Numbered from the stretch's first letter, positions 1 through 11,910 are shown. The stretch: 64,000 nucleotides of DNA from Fluviirhizobium alvei (GCF_030551875.1 NZ_JAUOZU010000008.1:248001-312000); one strand, 5' to 3'. A program made the numbers and translations. The notes: generated by a model from the letters alone, not told the origin.

Positions 1-2160
1 ATAGCCATATTCGAAGCCGAGCACCGCCTCTTCGGAAAGCATGGAGTTGATGACTTCATACTTCGCCTGGGTCGGCGAGAGATTGGCAAGCGGAATGTAA
101 CGCTCTTCGGTTTCCTGGTCATAGAGGACCGAGTGGCGCTGCGAGAAGGTACCGCGCTCGCAATCCTGGCCGGACAGGCGGATCTTGTGACCGTCAAGGC
201 AGAGCGAACCGAAGGCAAGTGCCTCGGCCATGGCCCAATCGATCCCTTCGCCGGTTTCGATCATCTGGGCACGGTTGTCCATGAAACGCTGGATCGTCTT
301 GTGCGCCTTGAAGCCTTCGGGGATCGTCGACAGCTTCTTGCCGAGATCCTTGAGCCCCTTCATCGGAACCGCCGTCTTGCCGCGACGCTGTTCGTCGGCA
401 TTGTCGGCGGTCCTCAGACCCGACCACAGACCATCGAGCCAATCGGCCTTGTTGGGCTTGTAGGTCTGGCCAGCCTCGAACTCCTGTTCGAGATGGGCGC
501 GCCAATCGGCCTTCATCTTCTCGAGTTCGCCCTGGGTGATCAGGCCTTCGGCAATCAGCCGCTCGCCATAGAGCTGTACCACGGTCTTGTGGCTGCGGAT
601 CACCTTGTACATCTTCGGCTGGGTGAAGGACGGTTCGTCGCCTTCATTGTGGCCGAAGCGACGGTAGCAGAACATGTCGATGACGACCGGCTTGTGGAAC
701 TTCATCCGGAATTCGGTGGCCACCTTGGCGGCATAGACCACCGCTTCGGGATCGTCGCCGTTGACGTGGAAGATCGGCGCTTCGATCATCTTGGCGACGT
801 CGGACGGATAGGGCGACGAGCGCGAGAAATGCGGGTTGGTGGTGAAGCCGATCTGGTTGTTGATGATGAAATGCATCGTGCCGGCCACACGGTGACCACG
901 CAGGCCCGACAGGCCGAGAATTTCGGCAATCACGCCCTGGCCGGCAAAGGCGGCATCTCCGTGCAGCAGCAGCGGCAGCACCTTGACGCGCTCGCGCAGC
1001 GGAATGATGTCGCCTTCCCAGACCTTGGCGAGCTGGTCCTGCTTGGCGCGCGCCTTGCCCATGACCACCGGATCGACGATTTCGAGATGCGAGGGATTGG
1101 CCGTCAGCGACAGGTGTACCTTGTTGCCGTCGAATTCACGGTCCGAGGAGGCGCCAAGATGGTACTTCACGTCACCCGAGCCTTCGACATCGTCAGGGGC
1201 ATAGGAGCCGCCCTTGAACTCGTGGAAGACGGCGCGGTGCGGCTTGCCCATCACGTTGGTCAGAACGTTCAGGCGGCCACGATGGGCCATGCCGAGCACG
1301 ATTTCCTCGAGCCCTTCGGACCCGCCGCGCTTGATGATCTGTTCGAGCGCCGGAATCAGCGATTCGCCGCCATCGAGACCAAAGCGCTTGGTGCCCTTGT
1401 ACTTGACATCGATGAACTGTTCGAAACCTTCCGCCTCGATCAGCTTGGAGAGGATGGCCTTCTTGCCGTTGGCGGTGAATTCGACGCCCTTGTCGGGGCC
1501 TTCGATGCGTTCCTGGATCCAGGCCTTGGCTTCCGGGTCCGAGATATGCATGAACTCGACGCCAATATTACCGCAATAGGTGCGCTTCAGGATGTCGATC
1601 ATCTGGCGCACGGTCGCATATTCGAGGCCGAGCACGTGATCGATGAAGATCTTGCGGTCATAATCGGCTTCGGTGAAGCCATAGTTAGCCGGCGAAAGTT
1701 CGTTGTAATCGTCGACCGGATCGGCAAGGCCGAGCGGGTCGAGATTGGCATGCAGATGGCCGCGCATGCGATAGGCGCGGATCATCATGATGGCACGGAC
1801 GGAATCGCGTGCGGCCTGCTGGATTTCGAGCGGGCTCATCGGCTTGCCTGCCGCTTCGGCCTTGACCTCGATCTTCTTGGACACGGCCTTCTCGACCACC
1901 GGCCAGTCGCCATCGAGCGCGTTGACAAGTTCGCCATTGGCGCTCAGGGGCCAGTGCTTCTTCTGCCAGGAGGCGCCGTTGGCGGCCTTTGCGACATCGG
2001 AAGGATTGTCCTGCAATGCCCGGAAGAAATCCTGCCATTCCGGGTTCACGGAGGCGGGATCATCCTGGAAGCGGGCATAAAGCTGTTCGATATAATGCGC
2101 GTTCGATCCATCGAGGAAGGACGTCGCCAGAAATTGCTGATTGGCCTCTTGCCTTGCCAT
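1..2160 (-). CDS. sucA: 2-oxoglutarate dehydrogenase E1 component (partial, C-terminus beyond the left edge)
   Basis: Thiamine-diphosphate-dependent E1 subunit of the 2-oxoglutarate dehydrogenase complex, which decarboxylates 2-oxoglutarate in the TCA cycle. The first 720 codons are present; the family is usually near 1000 residues, so roughly the last quarter lies outside. The N-terminus carries the typical segment with SFLDGSNAHYIEQLY, and the cofactor region shows GDAAFAGQG near residue 400 followed by FIINNQIGFTT near 430. The start ATG at 2160 has AAGGA about five bases upstream. It is the last visible gene of the mdh-sucC-sucD-sucA operon, 101 bases after sucD; sucB would be expected next. 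A six-pair hairpin sits directly before the ribosome site (2169-2184). Confidence 0.97.
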   Translation of the reverse strand, partial: MARQEANQQFLATSFLDGSNAHYIEQLYARFQDDPASVNPEWQDFFRALQDNPSDVAKAANGASWQKKHWPLSANGELVNALDGDWPVVEKAVSKKIEVKAEAAGKPMSPLEIQQAARDSVRAIMMIRAYRMRGHLHANLDPLGLADPVDDYNELSPANYGFTEADYDRKIFIDHVLGLEYATVRQMIDILKRTYCGNIGVEFMHISDPEAKAWIQERIEGPDKGVEFTANGKKAILSKLIEAEGFEQFIDVKYKGTKRFGLDGGESLIPALEQIIKRGGSEGLEEIVLGMAHRGRLNVLTNVMGKPHRAVFHEFKGGSYAPDDVEGSGDVKYHLGASSDREFDGNKVHLSLTANPSHLEIVDPVVMGKARAKQDQLAKVWEGDIIPLRERVKVLPLLLHGDAAFAGQGVIAEILGLSGLRGHRVAGTMHFIINNQIGFTTNPHFSRSSPYPSDVAKMIEAPIFHVNGDDPEAVVYAAKVATEFRMKFHKPVVIDMFCYRRFGHNEGDEPSFTQPKMYKVIRSHKTVVQLYGERLIAEGLITQGELEKMKADWRAHLEQEFEAGQTYKPNKADWLDGLWSGLRTADNADEQRRGKTAVPMKGLKDLGKKLSTIPEGFKAHKTIQRFMDNRAQMIETGEGIDWAMAEALAFGSLCLDGHKIRLSGQDCERGTFSQRHSVLYDQETEERYIPLANLSPTQAKYEVINSMLSEEAVLGFEYGY

Positions 2161-2168
2161 ATATCCTT

Positions 2169-2184
2169 GCGGGTTCGGACCCGC
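2169..2184 (-). promoter_or_regulatory. Stem-loop directly upstream of the sucA ribosome binding site
   Basis: On the transcribed strand GCGGGT-CCGA-ACCCGC forms a perfect six-pair stem with a four-base loop, followed at once by AAGGATAT and the sucA ATG. It could limit ribosome access or protect the message after processing. There is no U-run, so it does not look like a terminator. Function is inferred. Confidence 0.35.
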
Positions 2185-2261
2185 CTCCCAATCGTCACGT
2201 TTACGGGTCTCGCCCGGAGAATCCGAGAGGGCGGAGGCCTTTGCCACCGCCCCCGATTTCG

Positions 2262-3164
2262 TCAGCCCTTAAGGACTTCAACCAAGGTTTTTCCAAGGCG
2301 TGCCGGCGACGGCGACACCCGGATGCCGGCCGATTCCATGGCGGCGATCTTGGATTCCGCATCGCCCTTGCCGCCGGAAACGACAGCGCCGGCATGGCCC
2401 ATGGTGCGGCCCTTCGGAGCAGTACGACCGGCAATGAAGCCTGCCATCGGCTTCTTGCGGCCCTTCTTGGCTTCGTCCTTGAGGAACTGGGCCGCGTCTT
2501 CTTCTGCCGAGCCGCCGATTTCGCCGATCATGATGATCGAGGTCGTGGCTTCGTCAGCGAGGAACATTTCGAGCACATCGATGAACTCGGTGCCCTTGAC
2601 CGGGTCGCCGCCGATACCGACAGCGGTGGTCTGGCCGAGGCCTTCGTTCGAGGTCTGGAACACGGCCTCATAGGTCAGCGTGCCGGAGCGCGAGACGATA
2701 CCGACCGAACCCTTGCGGAAGATCGAGCCCGGCATGATGCCGATCTTGCATTCTTCCGGGGTCAGGATGCCCGGGCAGTTCGGTCCGAGCAGGCGCGACT
2801 TCGACTTGTCGAGCTTTTCCTTGACGCGCACCATGTCCATCACCGGAATACCTTCGGTGATGCAGGTGATGAAGGGAATTTCCGCTTCGATCGCCTCGAT
2901 GATGGCGTCAGCGGCACCTGCCGGGGGAACGTAGATCACGGTCGCGTCGGCGCCGGTCTTTTCCTTGCCTTCGGCGACGGTGGCGAAGATCGGCAGGGTT
3001 TCGCCCTTGGAGCCGGTCCAGTTTTCGCCACCCTTCTTCGGATGGATACCGCCGACCATCTGGGTGCCATAATAGGCAAGCGCCTGTTCGGTGTGGAAGG
3101 TACCGGTCTTGCCGGTCAGGCCCTGAACGAGGACCTTGGTGTTCTTGTTGACGAGAATTGACAT
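2262..3164 (-). CDS. sucD: Succinyl-CoA synthetase alpha subunit (ADP/GDP-forming)
   Basis: CoA-binding and phosphohistidine subunit of succinyl-CoA synthetase, making succinate plus a nucleoside triphosphate from succinyl-CoA. At 300 residues it has normal family length. The N-terminus [19 protein letters not shown] leads into the CoA-binding Rossmann fold with GGIHPKKGG, and [12 protein letters not shown] near residue 257 holds the histidine that is phosphorylated in the family. The chosen ATG overlaps the stop of the upstream small membrane-protein gene as TAATG, implying translational coupling. In most relatives sucD directly follows sucC; here it is separated by that extra gene. Confidence 0.97.
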   Translation of the reverse strand: MSILVNKNTKVLVQGLTGKTGTFHTEQALAYYGTQMVGGIHPKKGGENWTGSKGETLPIFATVAEGKEKTGADATVIYVPPAGAADAIIEAIEAEIPFITCITEGIPVMDMVRVKEKLDKSKSRLLGPNCPGILTPEECKIGIMPGSIFRKGSVGIVSRSGTLTYEAVFQTSNEGLGQTTAVGIGGDPVKGTEFIDVLEMFLADEATTSIIMIGEIGGSAEEDAAQFLKDEAKKGRKKPMAGFIAGRTAPKGRTMGHAGAVVSGGKGDAESKIAAMESAGIRVSPSPARLGKTLVEVLKG

Positions 3165-3486
3165 TAGTTTGTGGACTCCGATCCGAGTTTTCCCGCAATA
3201 CCGGCGCGCAACTGAGATGCGACGCTCAACGCAGCGGCCATAAGCCAAATAAAGCCGATCACATATGCTGTAGCGGTGGCGCCGACACATTCGCTTTCAT
3301 CAATGGCGCATGAAGCATTGACGCCACTTATCAGCATCCAGACACCACCGGCCAACGCAAAAGCTGACAAGCACAATGAGAGTACGAGACCGAGCCCAAG
3401 TCTCGCAGCGATGGTCATGCCCGCTAACACCACCATGGGTGCCGCGCCAACAAACCAGAGCGGGATTTGGGCTTCGGTCATTGTCC

Positions 3487-3490
<4 letters not shown>
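3164..3490 (-). CDS. Small membrane protein of unknown function inserted between sucC and sucD
   Basis: A 108-residue protein with about three hydrophobic segments (roughly residues 9-27, 30-54 and 73-95) and a short polar loop with two cysteines ([11 protein letters not shown]). I do not recognise a family. It starts at ATG 3490, overlapping the sucC stop as ATGA, and ends in TAATG shared with the sucD start, so it is coupled to both neighbours. This arrangement argues that it is expressed with the TCA operon and is not an artefact, although sucC and sucD are usually adjacent in related bacteria. No antisense gene competes for the space. A second in-frame ATG lies at 3481. Confidence 0.75.
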
Positions 3491-4680
<1,190 letters not shown>

Positions 4681-4707
4681 GTTGATCGTTCCTGTTTCAG
4701 GGTCGGC

Positions 4708-5757
<1,050 letters not shown>

Positions 5758-5767
5758 TTAAAAATTC

Positions 5768-5803
5768 AACCGATAATTTTCAAGCGAGAAAATTCAATCG
5801 GTT
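5768..5803. repeat. AT-rich inverted repeat between zapE and mdh
   Basis: AACCGAT-AATTTTC, a six-base loop, then GAAAATT-CA-ATCGGTT: two seven-pair stem halves on each side, broken only by a two-base bulge. On the minus strand it is followed by T-rich sequence (GAATTTTTAACTTTTT), so it could end zapE transcription. It also lies where the mdh promoter should be and could be an operator. Confidence 0.5.
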
Positions 5804-5848
5804 AGAACAAGAAACTCTTACGTAAACGTCAAATAATTGGATGTATTT

Positions 5849-7012
5849 TCACGAGGAAACAGACCGATTCCCGGTCGCAGAGAGATAGTCTTCACTTCGC
5901 ATTTCGAACAGGCGCGAAACTGTCCTGTCAAATTCGAAGCCTTCCGTCCCACGCCGGACCGGGAGAAGATCCTCTGGCATGGCTTCAGAAGAGGCGACAA
6001 GCCTGATCCCGGCATCGTAAAGCGCATCGACCAGAATGATGAACCGTTTGGTTTCGTTGCGCATTTCCGGTGTCATCACCGGGATGTTCTCGACGAAGAG
6101 CGTTGAATAGCGTTCTGCGATCGCAAGGAAATCGGCCGCGCCGAGCGGTGTGGCACAGAGATCGCGGAAGCTGAAACGGGCAGCATTTCCCGCCGCCATC
6201 GGGACCTCGATGAAGCGGCCCTGCCGTTCGATGCGGTCCGGATGGACTGTGTTTTTTGACGAAATTGCACGCCAGGCTTCGTCCATGCGCCTCTGGTTGG
6301 CATCGTTGAGCGGCGTCAGCCAGACCGGCAGGCTTTTGGTTTTCTCCATGCGGTAGTCGGTGTCGGTATCGAGGCTGACGATATCGGCATTGGCTTTCAG
6401 CAGAGTGATGAAGGGCAGGAAGAGTTGGCGGTTGAGACCATCCCGGTAAAGATTGTCCGGCTCGACATTGGAGGTGGCGATCAGAACACAGCCGCGCGCG
6501 AAGAGTTCGGTGAAGAGTCGTGACAGGATCATCGCATCGGCGATATCCGTCACCGTGAATTCGTCGAAGCAGAGAAGTACGGCTTCCTTGAACAGGGCTT
6601 CGGCTACCGGCGGTACGGGGTCGGCCTGCTTTGTTTCGCCGCGTTTCAACTTCTGGCGATGTTCGTGAATGCGCTGATGGACGTCAGCCATAAACTCATG
6701 GAAATGGGCGCGCCGCTTGCGCTCGATCGGTGCGAGCGAGAAGGTCATGTCCATGAGCATGGTCTTGCCGCGGCCGACGCTGCCGTGAATGTAGAGCCCG
6801 TGGATCGGATCGCCGGTGCGGCGCCGCTTGGCAAACAGCCAGCCGAGTGCGCTCGATTTCGACGCCTTGTGACGCGTGCGCAAGGCTTCGATGACGACAT
6901 CGAGCTTGTGGGCAATCTCGAACTGGTTAGGGTCGCGGGTGATCTTGCCTTCCGCGACGAGGCAGCTCAGCTTTTCCTCGACGCTTGAGCTGTAGTCGGG
7001 GATGGCATCCAT
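5849..7012 (-). CDS. zapE: Cell division ATPase ZapE (AFG1-like)
   Basis: AFG1/ZapE-family P-loop ATPase, in bacteria linked to Z-ring stability at late cell division and in mitochondria to turnover of respiratory-complex subunits. The 387-residue protein has Walker A GSVGRGKTMLMD near residue 80 and Walker B-like LLCFDEFTVTDIADAM near 168, then the sensor-like ATSNVEPDNLYRDG. It lies upstream of mdh on the same strand with a 178-base gap that probably contains the mdh promoter. The start MDAIPDYSSSVEEKL fits the family N-terminus. Confidence 0.93.
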   Translation of the reverse strand: MDAIPDYSSSVEEKLSCLVAEGKITRDPNQFEIAHKLDVVIEALRTRHKASKSSALGWLFAKRRRTGDPIHGLYIHGSVGRGKTMLMDMTFSLAPIERKRRAHFHEFMADVHQRIHEHRQKLKRGETKQADPVPPVAEALFKEAVLLCFDEFTVTDIADAMILSRLFTELFARGCVLIATSNVEPDNLYRDGLNRQLFLPFITLLKANADIVSLDTDTDYRMEKTKSLPVWLTPLNDANQRRMDEAWRAISSKNTVHPDRIERQGRFIEVPMAAGNAARFSFRDLCATPLGAADFLAIAERYSTLFVENIPVMTPEMRNETKRFIILVDALYDAGIRLVASSEAMPEDLLPVRRGTEGFEFDRTVSRLFEMRSEDYLSATGNRSVSS

Positions 7013-7039
7013 GAAATATCCGGTCGTGATGGAGGCGGA

Positions 7040-7567
7040 TCAGCGCGACAGGCTGAGGGGCTGACCCGAAGCGAGCGATCCGTCATAACGATTGTCCGCG
7101 GTCTTGTAGAGGCGGCCGAGTGTATTGCCGTCACGATCCTTGAGAACGACCTGCTTGCCGGCGACTTCCCAGGACCCCATCATCTGCAACTCGCCTGAGC
7201 AGCCGCGGGTGCCGCCGCGCGAGCCGGATCCTAGGTTTGTCAGGGTCAGGAACATGTCGCAGTTCGCGCCGCCGGCATTGACCTTCCAGCCGCCGACCAT
7301 CGTTTCCTTCTTGATGTCCATGGCTGTGGCCGGTGCGACATCGGTTGGCGTCTGGCCCAATGCGGGGTCGGTTACCGGCTTGGTCGGGAATTGCGAGGTG
7401 TCGGTCGCCGGATCCGGCAACTGGCCGGCTTCGACGGGAGCGACCGGTTGCGCCTCGAGCGGGGCGGGCCTGAGCGATGTGTCTGGCGTTTCCATGCGGT
7501 CGCTGCTGGCACAGCCGGCGACAAACACACCCACAGACAGGACCGCAGCCAAGCTGGAAATCCGCAT
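7040..7567 (-). CDS. Omp19-like lipoprotein, AprI/Inh-type protease inhibitor domain
   Basis: A predicted outer-membrane lipoprotein of 175 residues. The start at 7567 (MRISSLAAVLSVG) gives a clean lipoprotein signal ending in VAGC with Cys19 as the lipidated residue; it is preferred over an upstream methionine. A proline-rich linker follows, then a C-terminal beta-barrel domain of about 85 residues (GGWKVNAGGANCDMFLTLTN onwards) that matches the AprI/Inh protease-inhibitor family and Brucella Omp19. The cysteine pair NCDMF and RGCSG could form the family disulfide. It probably inhibits proteases at the cell surface; this is inferred from the family. Confidence 0.85.
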   Translation of the reverse strand: MRISSLAAVLSVGVFVAGCASSDRMETPDTSLRPAPLEAQPVAPVEAGQLPDPATDTSQFPTKPVTDPALGQTPTDVAPATAMDIKKETMVGGWKVNAGGANCDMFLTLTNLGSGSRGGTRGCSGELQMMGSWEVAGKQVVLKDRDGNTLGRLYKTADNRYDGSLASGQPLSLSR

Positions 7568-7654
7568 TTCCCTCTCCTTCAAACACAAGCCGAGTTCTTC
7601 AAGAACCCGGCGAATATGGCGGAATTAGCGTAGATTGCCATGGTTAACAAGCCA

Positions 7655-8482
7655 TTACTCTCCATGAGCGCCATGTGAGGGCACCGATCTGCCGTAGAAT
7701 TCTTCGGCCTGTCGATAGCGATCCATCTGCTTTGAACGCACGTGGTCGGAAACACCAGGCGGCTTGGCTGCATAACGTTCAATGGTCATTCCAATGAATT
7801 GGGCGATTGCATCCGGGACTTTCCCTGAACCCATCTCGCGAGTCACTTTCTTCGCTTCGATCAAATCGTGGATTTCATTTCGCAGATCAGCGCTGATTTC
7901 AATGCCGTCAAGAAGGGCCGCGATGTCCATCGGTGGAAGCTGGTTGAAATTTCTCTCCTCAAGATATTTCAACGCCAACGCTGGCCGAAGCCCATAAAGA
8001 AGTTTCTTCCGCTTCGTTTCGGATAAGTCTTCCGGAACATGTCTCCTGACCAGGCCAATATAGTGTTGCGCCGTCAGTTCAACCGGGACGATGTCATTCA
8101 AGAGGTCTCGAAATGTGGCTAAAAAGCCAGGCGTTTCCCGATAGACAAGCGGTGAATGCGCCCATTCGGCAATGACGGCGTTTCCCTTGAGTGCGAGTTG
8201 CAGCGCCTTCCTCAAATCCCAGCCGCTTACATCGATATCGCCTTCGATCGGGAACTCGATCACATCCTTCTGAACCTGCAAGACGAAATGCTGTTCAGGA
8301 GGCCTGATGTAGACGAAGCGACAATCATAGTCGCTGTCAGGTGATGGAAATCCCCAAGCGCGGCTGCCGCTCTCAATAGCAAAAAGCAGGTTCACGCCAT
8401 CGGCGCGAACCTGCTCCAGTCTTTGTTCGATCTCTCCCAGAGCAGCGGCGGAAAAGCCGCTCCGGATCAGATCGCTTTTCAT
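7655..8482 (-). CDS. Predicted nucleotidyltransferase, RlaP/YcgL-like (DNA polymerase beta superfamily)
   Basis: A 275-residue protein with the polymerase-beta nucleotidyltransferase signature GSRAWGFPSPDSDYD (GS at 39-40, aspartates at 49, 51 and 53), matching the COG3541 / RlaP family associated with RNA repair. A helical C-terminal region follows with RHVPEDLSETKRKKLLYGLRPALALKYL. The start ATG lies three bases after the sdhB stop, so it appears to be read with the sdhCDAB operon, a setting I do not know from relatives. No RNA ligase or other RNA-repair partner is nearby. The substrate cannot be deduced. Confidence 0.82.
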   Translation of the reverse strand: MKSDLIRSGFSAAALGEIEQRLEQVRADGVNLLFAIESGSRAWGFPSPDSDYDCRFVYIRPPEQHFVLQVQKDVIEFPIEGDIDVSGWDLRKALQLALKGNAVIAEWAHSPLVYRETPGFLATFRDLLNDIVPVELTAQHYIGLVRRHVPEDLSETKRKKLLYGLRPALALKYLEERNFNQLPPMDIAALLDGIEISADLRNEIHDLIEAKKVTREMGSGKVPDAIAQFIGMTIERYAAKPPGVSDHVRSKQMDRYRQAEEFYGRSVPSHGAHGE

Positions 8483-8485
8483 CGG

Positions 8486-9265
8486 TCAGAACCGACGCTC
8501 GACCATCATCTTCTTGATTTCTGCGATCGCCTTGGCCGGATTGAGGCCCTTCGGGCAAGCCTGGGCGCAGTTCATGATCGTGTGGCAGCGATAGAGCCGG
8601 AACGGATCCTCGAGATTGTCGAGGCGCTCGCCCTTGGCTTCGTCACGGCTGTCGATCAGCCAGCGATAGGCCTGCAGCAGAACGGCGGGACCGAGATAGC
8701 GGTCGCCGTTCCACCAGTAGCTGGGGCAGGAGGTGGAACAGCAGGCGCAGAGAATGCACTCGTAGAGGCCGTCGAGCTTTTGGCGATCCTCGTGGCTCTG
8801 CTTCCATTCCTTGGCCGGCGTCGGCGATACCGTCTTCAGCCAGGGTTCGATCGAGCGATGCTGGGCATAGAAGTTGTTGAGGTCCGGGATCAGGTCCTTC
8901 ACCACCGGCATATGCGGCAGCGGATAGATCTTCACCGTCCCCTTCACCTCATCCATGCCCTTGGTGCAGGCAAGCGTGTTGGTGCCGTCGATGTTCATGG
9001 CGCAGGAGCCGCAGATGCCTTCACGGCAGGAGCGACGGAAGGTCAGCGTCGGGTCGATCTTGTTCTTGATGTAGATGAGCGCATCGAGAACCATCGGGCC
9101 GCAATCATCGACATCGATGTAATAGGTATCGATGGTCGGGTTCTTGCCGTCGTCCGGCGACCAGCGGTAGATCCGGTATTCGCGCAGGTTCTTGGCGCCG
9201 GCCGGCTTCGGCCAGACCTTGCCTTCGGAGATCGTCGAGTTCTTCGGGAGAGCGAGTTCAACCAT
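8486..9265 (-). CDS. sdhB: Succinate dehydrogenase iron-sulfur subunit
   Basis: Electron-transfer subunit of succinate dehydrogenase (complex II), carrying electrons from FAD to quinone; 259 residues. The [2Fe-2S] ligands are in [13 protein letters not shown] and the following LAC. The [4Fe-4S] and [3Fe-4S] ligands are in [16 protein letters not shown] and [14 protein letters not shown]. It follows sdhA by nine bases in the operon sdhC-sdhD-sdhA-sdhB. The downstream rlaP-like gene begins three bases after its stop. Confidence 0.98.
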   Translation of the reverse strand: MVELALPKNSTISEGKVWPKPAGAKNLREYRIYRWSPDDGKNPTIDTYYIDVDDCGPMVLDALIYIKNKIDPTLTFRRSCREGICGSCAMNIDGTNTLACTKGMDEVKGTVKIYPLPHMPVVKDLIPDLNNFYAQHRSIEPWLKTVSPTPAKEWKQSHEDRQKLDGLYECILCACCSTSCPSYWWNGDRYLGPAVLLQAYRWLIDSRDEAKGERLDNLEDPFRLYRCHTIMNCAQACPKGLNPAKAIAEIKKMMVERRF

Positions 9266-9274
9266 GGCGCTGCC

Positions 9275-11116
9275 TCAATATACACGAGCCTTCGGCGCGA
9301 TCTTCTTGGGATCGATGCCGTCGGCAATCAGGTCGGTATGGACCGGGCGGTAGTCGAGCTTGACCTCGCCGGCATCGCTGACCCAGGCCAGCGTATGCTT
9401 GCGCCAGTTCTCGTCGTCACGGCCAGCGAACGGACCATCGGTATAGTCCTCGCGAGCATGAGAGCCACGGCTTTCCTTGCGGGCCTCGGCGCCATAGACG
9501 GTGGTGATGGCGTTTGCCATCAGGTTTTCGAGTTCCAGCGTTTCGACCAGATCCGAGTTCCAGATCAGCGAACGGTCGGTTACCTTGACGTCCGGCAGTT
9601 CCTTCCAGATCGCGGACATACGGCGGCAGCCGCTTTCGAGCGATTCCTGGGTGCGGAACACGGCTGCATCTTCCTGCATGGTGCGCTGCATCTTTTCGCG
9701 CAGCACAGCCGTGGGCGTCGAGCCGTTGGCATGACGCAGGCGGTCGAAGCGCTCCATGATCTTGTCGCAGGCAGCGACATTGAGCTGCGGCACCGGCTCG
9801 GCGCGGTTGATGACTTCACCGGCGCGAATGGCAGCGGCGCGGCCGAACACGACGAGGTCGATCAGCGAGTTGGAGCCCAGGCGATTGGCGCCATGCACCG
9901 AGGCGCAACCGGCTTCGCCGACGGCCATCAGGCCGGGTGCCAGACGCTCCGGGTTCTGGCTGTCGGCATTGAGCACTTCACCCCAGAAATTGGTCGGGAT
10001 GCCGCCCATGTTGTAGTGCACGGTCGGCAGGACCGGGATCGGTTCGCGGGTCACATCAACGCCGGCGAAGATCTTGGCCGATTCCGAAATGCCCGGCAGC
10101 CGCTCATTGAGCACAGCCGGATCGAGATGGTCGAGATGCAGGAAGATGTGATCCTTGTTCTTGCCAACGCCGCGGCCTTCACGGATTTCCATCGTCATGC
10201 AACGCGATACGACGTCGCGCGAGGCGAGGTCCTTGGCGTTCGGCGCGTAGCGCTCCATGAAGCGCTCACCCTCGGAATTGACGAGGTAGCCGCCTTCGCC
10301 GCGGGCGCCTTCGGTGATCAGGCAGCCGGCGCCGTAGATGCCGGTCGGATGGAACTGCACGAACTCCATGTCCTGCAGGGGCAGGCCGGCACGAGCAACC
10401 ATGCCACCACCGTCACCGGTGCAGGTATGGGCCGAGGTAGCCGAGAAGTAGGCGCGGCCATAGCCACCGGTCGCCAGCACGACCATCTTTGCCGAGAAGC
10501 GATGGATGGTGCCGTCATCGAGGTTCCAGGCGACGACGCCGGTGCAGCGACCGTCATTTTCCATGATCAGGTCGAGCGCGAAATACTCGATGAAGAATTC
10601 GGCATTGTTGCGCAGCGACTGGCCATAAAGCGTGTGCAGGATGGCGTGGCCGGTGCGGTCGGCGGCAGCGCAGGTGCGCTGTACGGGCGGGCCTTCGCCG
10701 TAATTCTGCATGTGGCCACCGAACGGGCGCTGGTAAATGCGACCGTCTTCGGTACGCGAGAAGGGAACGCCGTAATGCTCGAGCTCATAGACGGCCTTGG
10801 GAGCCTCCATGGCGAGATACTGCATGGCATCGACGTCACCGAGCCAGTCGGAACCCTTGACGGTGTCATAAAGGTGCCACTGCCAGGAGTCCGGCGTCAT
10901 GTTCTTGAGCGAGGCGGCAATGCCGCCCTGGGCTGCGACGGTGTGCGAGCGGGTCGGGAACACCTTGGTGATGCAGGCGGTCTTGAAACCCTGTTCGGCC
11001 ATGCCGAGCGTGGCGCGGAGGCCGGCGCCACCGGCACCGACGACGACGACGTCATAGACGTGATCGACATATTCGTAGGCCTTGCCGCCGGCGGCGGGAG
11101 TGGAAGCTGCTGCCAT
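9275..11116 (-). CDS. sdhA: Succinate dehydrogenase flavoprotein subunit
   Basis: Catalytic FAD subunit of complex II, oxidising succinate to fumarate. About 613 residues, with [17 protein letters not shown] (FAD fold), the covalent flavin histidine in [10 protein letters not shown], and the substrate region [18 protein letters not shown]. Two in-frame ATGs exist: 11122, overlapping the sdhD stop as TAATG, and 11116. I chose 11116 because AGGA is eight bases upstream, a better distance than from the first ATG. The C-terminus [11 protein letters not shown] is typical of the family. Confidence 0.97.
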   Translation of the reverse strand: MAAASTPAAGGKAYEYVDHVYDVVVVGAGGAGLRATLGMAEQGFKTACITKVFPTRSHTVAAQGGIAASLKNMTPDSWQWHLYDTVKGSDWLGDVDAMQYLAMEAPKAVYELEHYGVPFSRTEDGRIYQRPFGGHMQNYGEGPPVQRTCAAADRTGHAILHTLYGQSLRNNAEFFIEYFALDLIMENDGRCTGVVAWNLDDGTIHRFSAKMVVLATGGYGRAYFSATSAHTCTGDGGGMVARAGLPLQDMEFVQFHPTGIYGAGCLITEGARGEGGYLVNSEGERFMERYAPNAKDLASRDVVSRCMTMEIREGRGVGKNKDHIFLHLDHLDPAVLNERLPGISESAKIFAGVDVTREPIPVLPTVHYNMGGIPTNFWGEVLNADSQNPERLAPGLMAVGEAGCASVHGANRLGSNSLIDLVVFGRAAAIRAGEVINRAEPVPQLNVAACDKIMERFDRLRHANGSTPTAVLREKMQRTMQEDAAVFRTQESLESGCRRMSAIWKELPDVKVTDRSLIWNSDLVETLELENLMANAITTVYGAEARKESRGSHAREDYTDGPFAGRDDENWRKHTLAWVSDAGEVKLDYRPVHTDLIADGIDPKKIAPKARVY

Positions 11117-11121
11117 GACCA

Positions 11122-11502
11122 TTATCCTGCAAAACCGATCTTGAGCACGGCGAACAGACAGAGCGCGCCGACCAGGACCGTAAAGAACGTGTTCAGCATC
11201 AGGAGGACCACTTTCTGGCCTTCATGATGCACATAGTCTTCGATAATCACCTGCATGCCGAGCCGCATATGAACGAGGCCCGAAATCACCACCAGGCCCA
11301 TCAGAACGGCGACGAGCGGGTGGGAGAGAGCGGCGCGGACTTCCGCATAGGGCGCGCCGGCATAACAGATGATGAAACCGACAAAGAAGATCATTAGCGG
11401 CACGTTGGCAGCAGCCGTCAGGCGCTGGCGCCAGAAATGATCGGTGCCTTCCTTTGCCGAACCCAAGCCGCGAACCTTGCCGAGAGGCGTACGCATATCC
11501 AT
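11122..11502 (-). CDS. sdhD: Succinate dehydrogenase membrane anchor subunit D
   Basis: Hydrophobic membrane anchor of complex II, helping to form the quinone and heme b site. The 126-residue protein has three hydrophobic helices (about residues 31-50, 60-80 and 97-120) and the segment [24 protein letters not shown], which holds the expected histidine and the DY pair of the family. AGGAG lies seven bases before ATG 11502. Its stop codon overlaps the upstream-most sdhA start, so the two are probably translationally coupled. Confidence 0.95.
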   Translation of the reverse strand: MDMRTPLGKVRGLGSAKEGTDHFWRQRLTAAANVPLMIFFVGFIICYAGAPYAEVRAALSHPLVAVLMGLVVISGLVHMRLGMQVIIEDYVHHEGQKVVLLMLNTFFTVLVGALCLFAVLKIGFAG

Positions 11503-11517
11503 GGAATCTCTCCTAAC

Positions 11518-11910
11518 TCAGCGAACCAGATAGCCGATGACCCAGAGCAGGATCGTCAGCACGATGGAGGTTGCAAAGGTTGCCTTGGCGAGGCGGGTGC
11601 TGAAATGCTTTTCGAACCCGTAGCCGAAGTCCCACATGAAATGGCGCAGGCCGCCCAGCATGTGCTGGATGAGAGCCCAGGTATAGCCGAACAGAATCAG
11701 CTTGCCGATGATGGAGCCGAAGACGGCATTGACGAGATCGAAATAGGGTTCGCCGGTTGCGGCGGCGATCAACCACCAGGCGACGAGAACGGTGCCGAAA
11801 TACAACGCACCGCCAGTAATGCGGTGGATGATCGAGCTCATCATCGTCGGAATGGGCTTGTAAATCTGCAAATGAGGAGACAAAGGCCGGTTCTTAGCCG
11901 CGTTCGCCAT
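11518..11910 (-). CDS. sdhC: Succinate dehydrogenase cytochrome b556 subunit
   Basis: First gene of the sdhCDAB operon: the cytochrome b556 anchor of complex II. The 130-residue protein has the family entry motif RPLSPHLQIYKPIPTMMSSI with SIIHRITG, three membrane helices, and the heme region HMLGGLRHFMWDFGYG. The start at 11910 (MANAAKNRPLSP) has GGGAGG about seven bases upstream; an upstream in-frame methionine lacks this site. The promoter should lie in the 300 bases upstream. Confidence 0.95.
   Translation of the reverse strand: MANAAKNRPLSPHLQIYKPIPTMMSSIIHRITGGALYFGTVLVAWWLIAAATGEPYFDLVNAVFGSIIGKLILFGYTWALIQHMLGGLRHFMWDFGYGFEKHFSTRLAKATFATSIVLTILLWVIGYLVR

Noticed and set aside
133-2673. 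846-codon open frame on the plus strand
   Set aside because: It is antisense to sucA and sucD. High GC and codon bias keep the opposite frame open; it has no domain and no ribosome site.
8423-11227. 934-codon plus-strand open frame
   Set aside because: It is antisense to sdhB and sdhA and lacks any recognisable domain.
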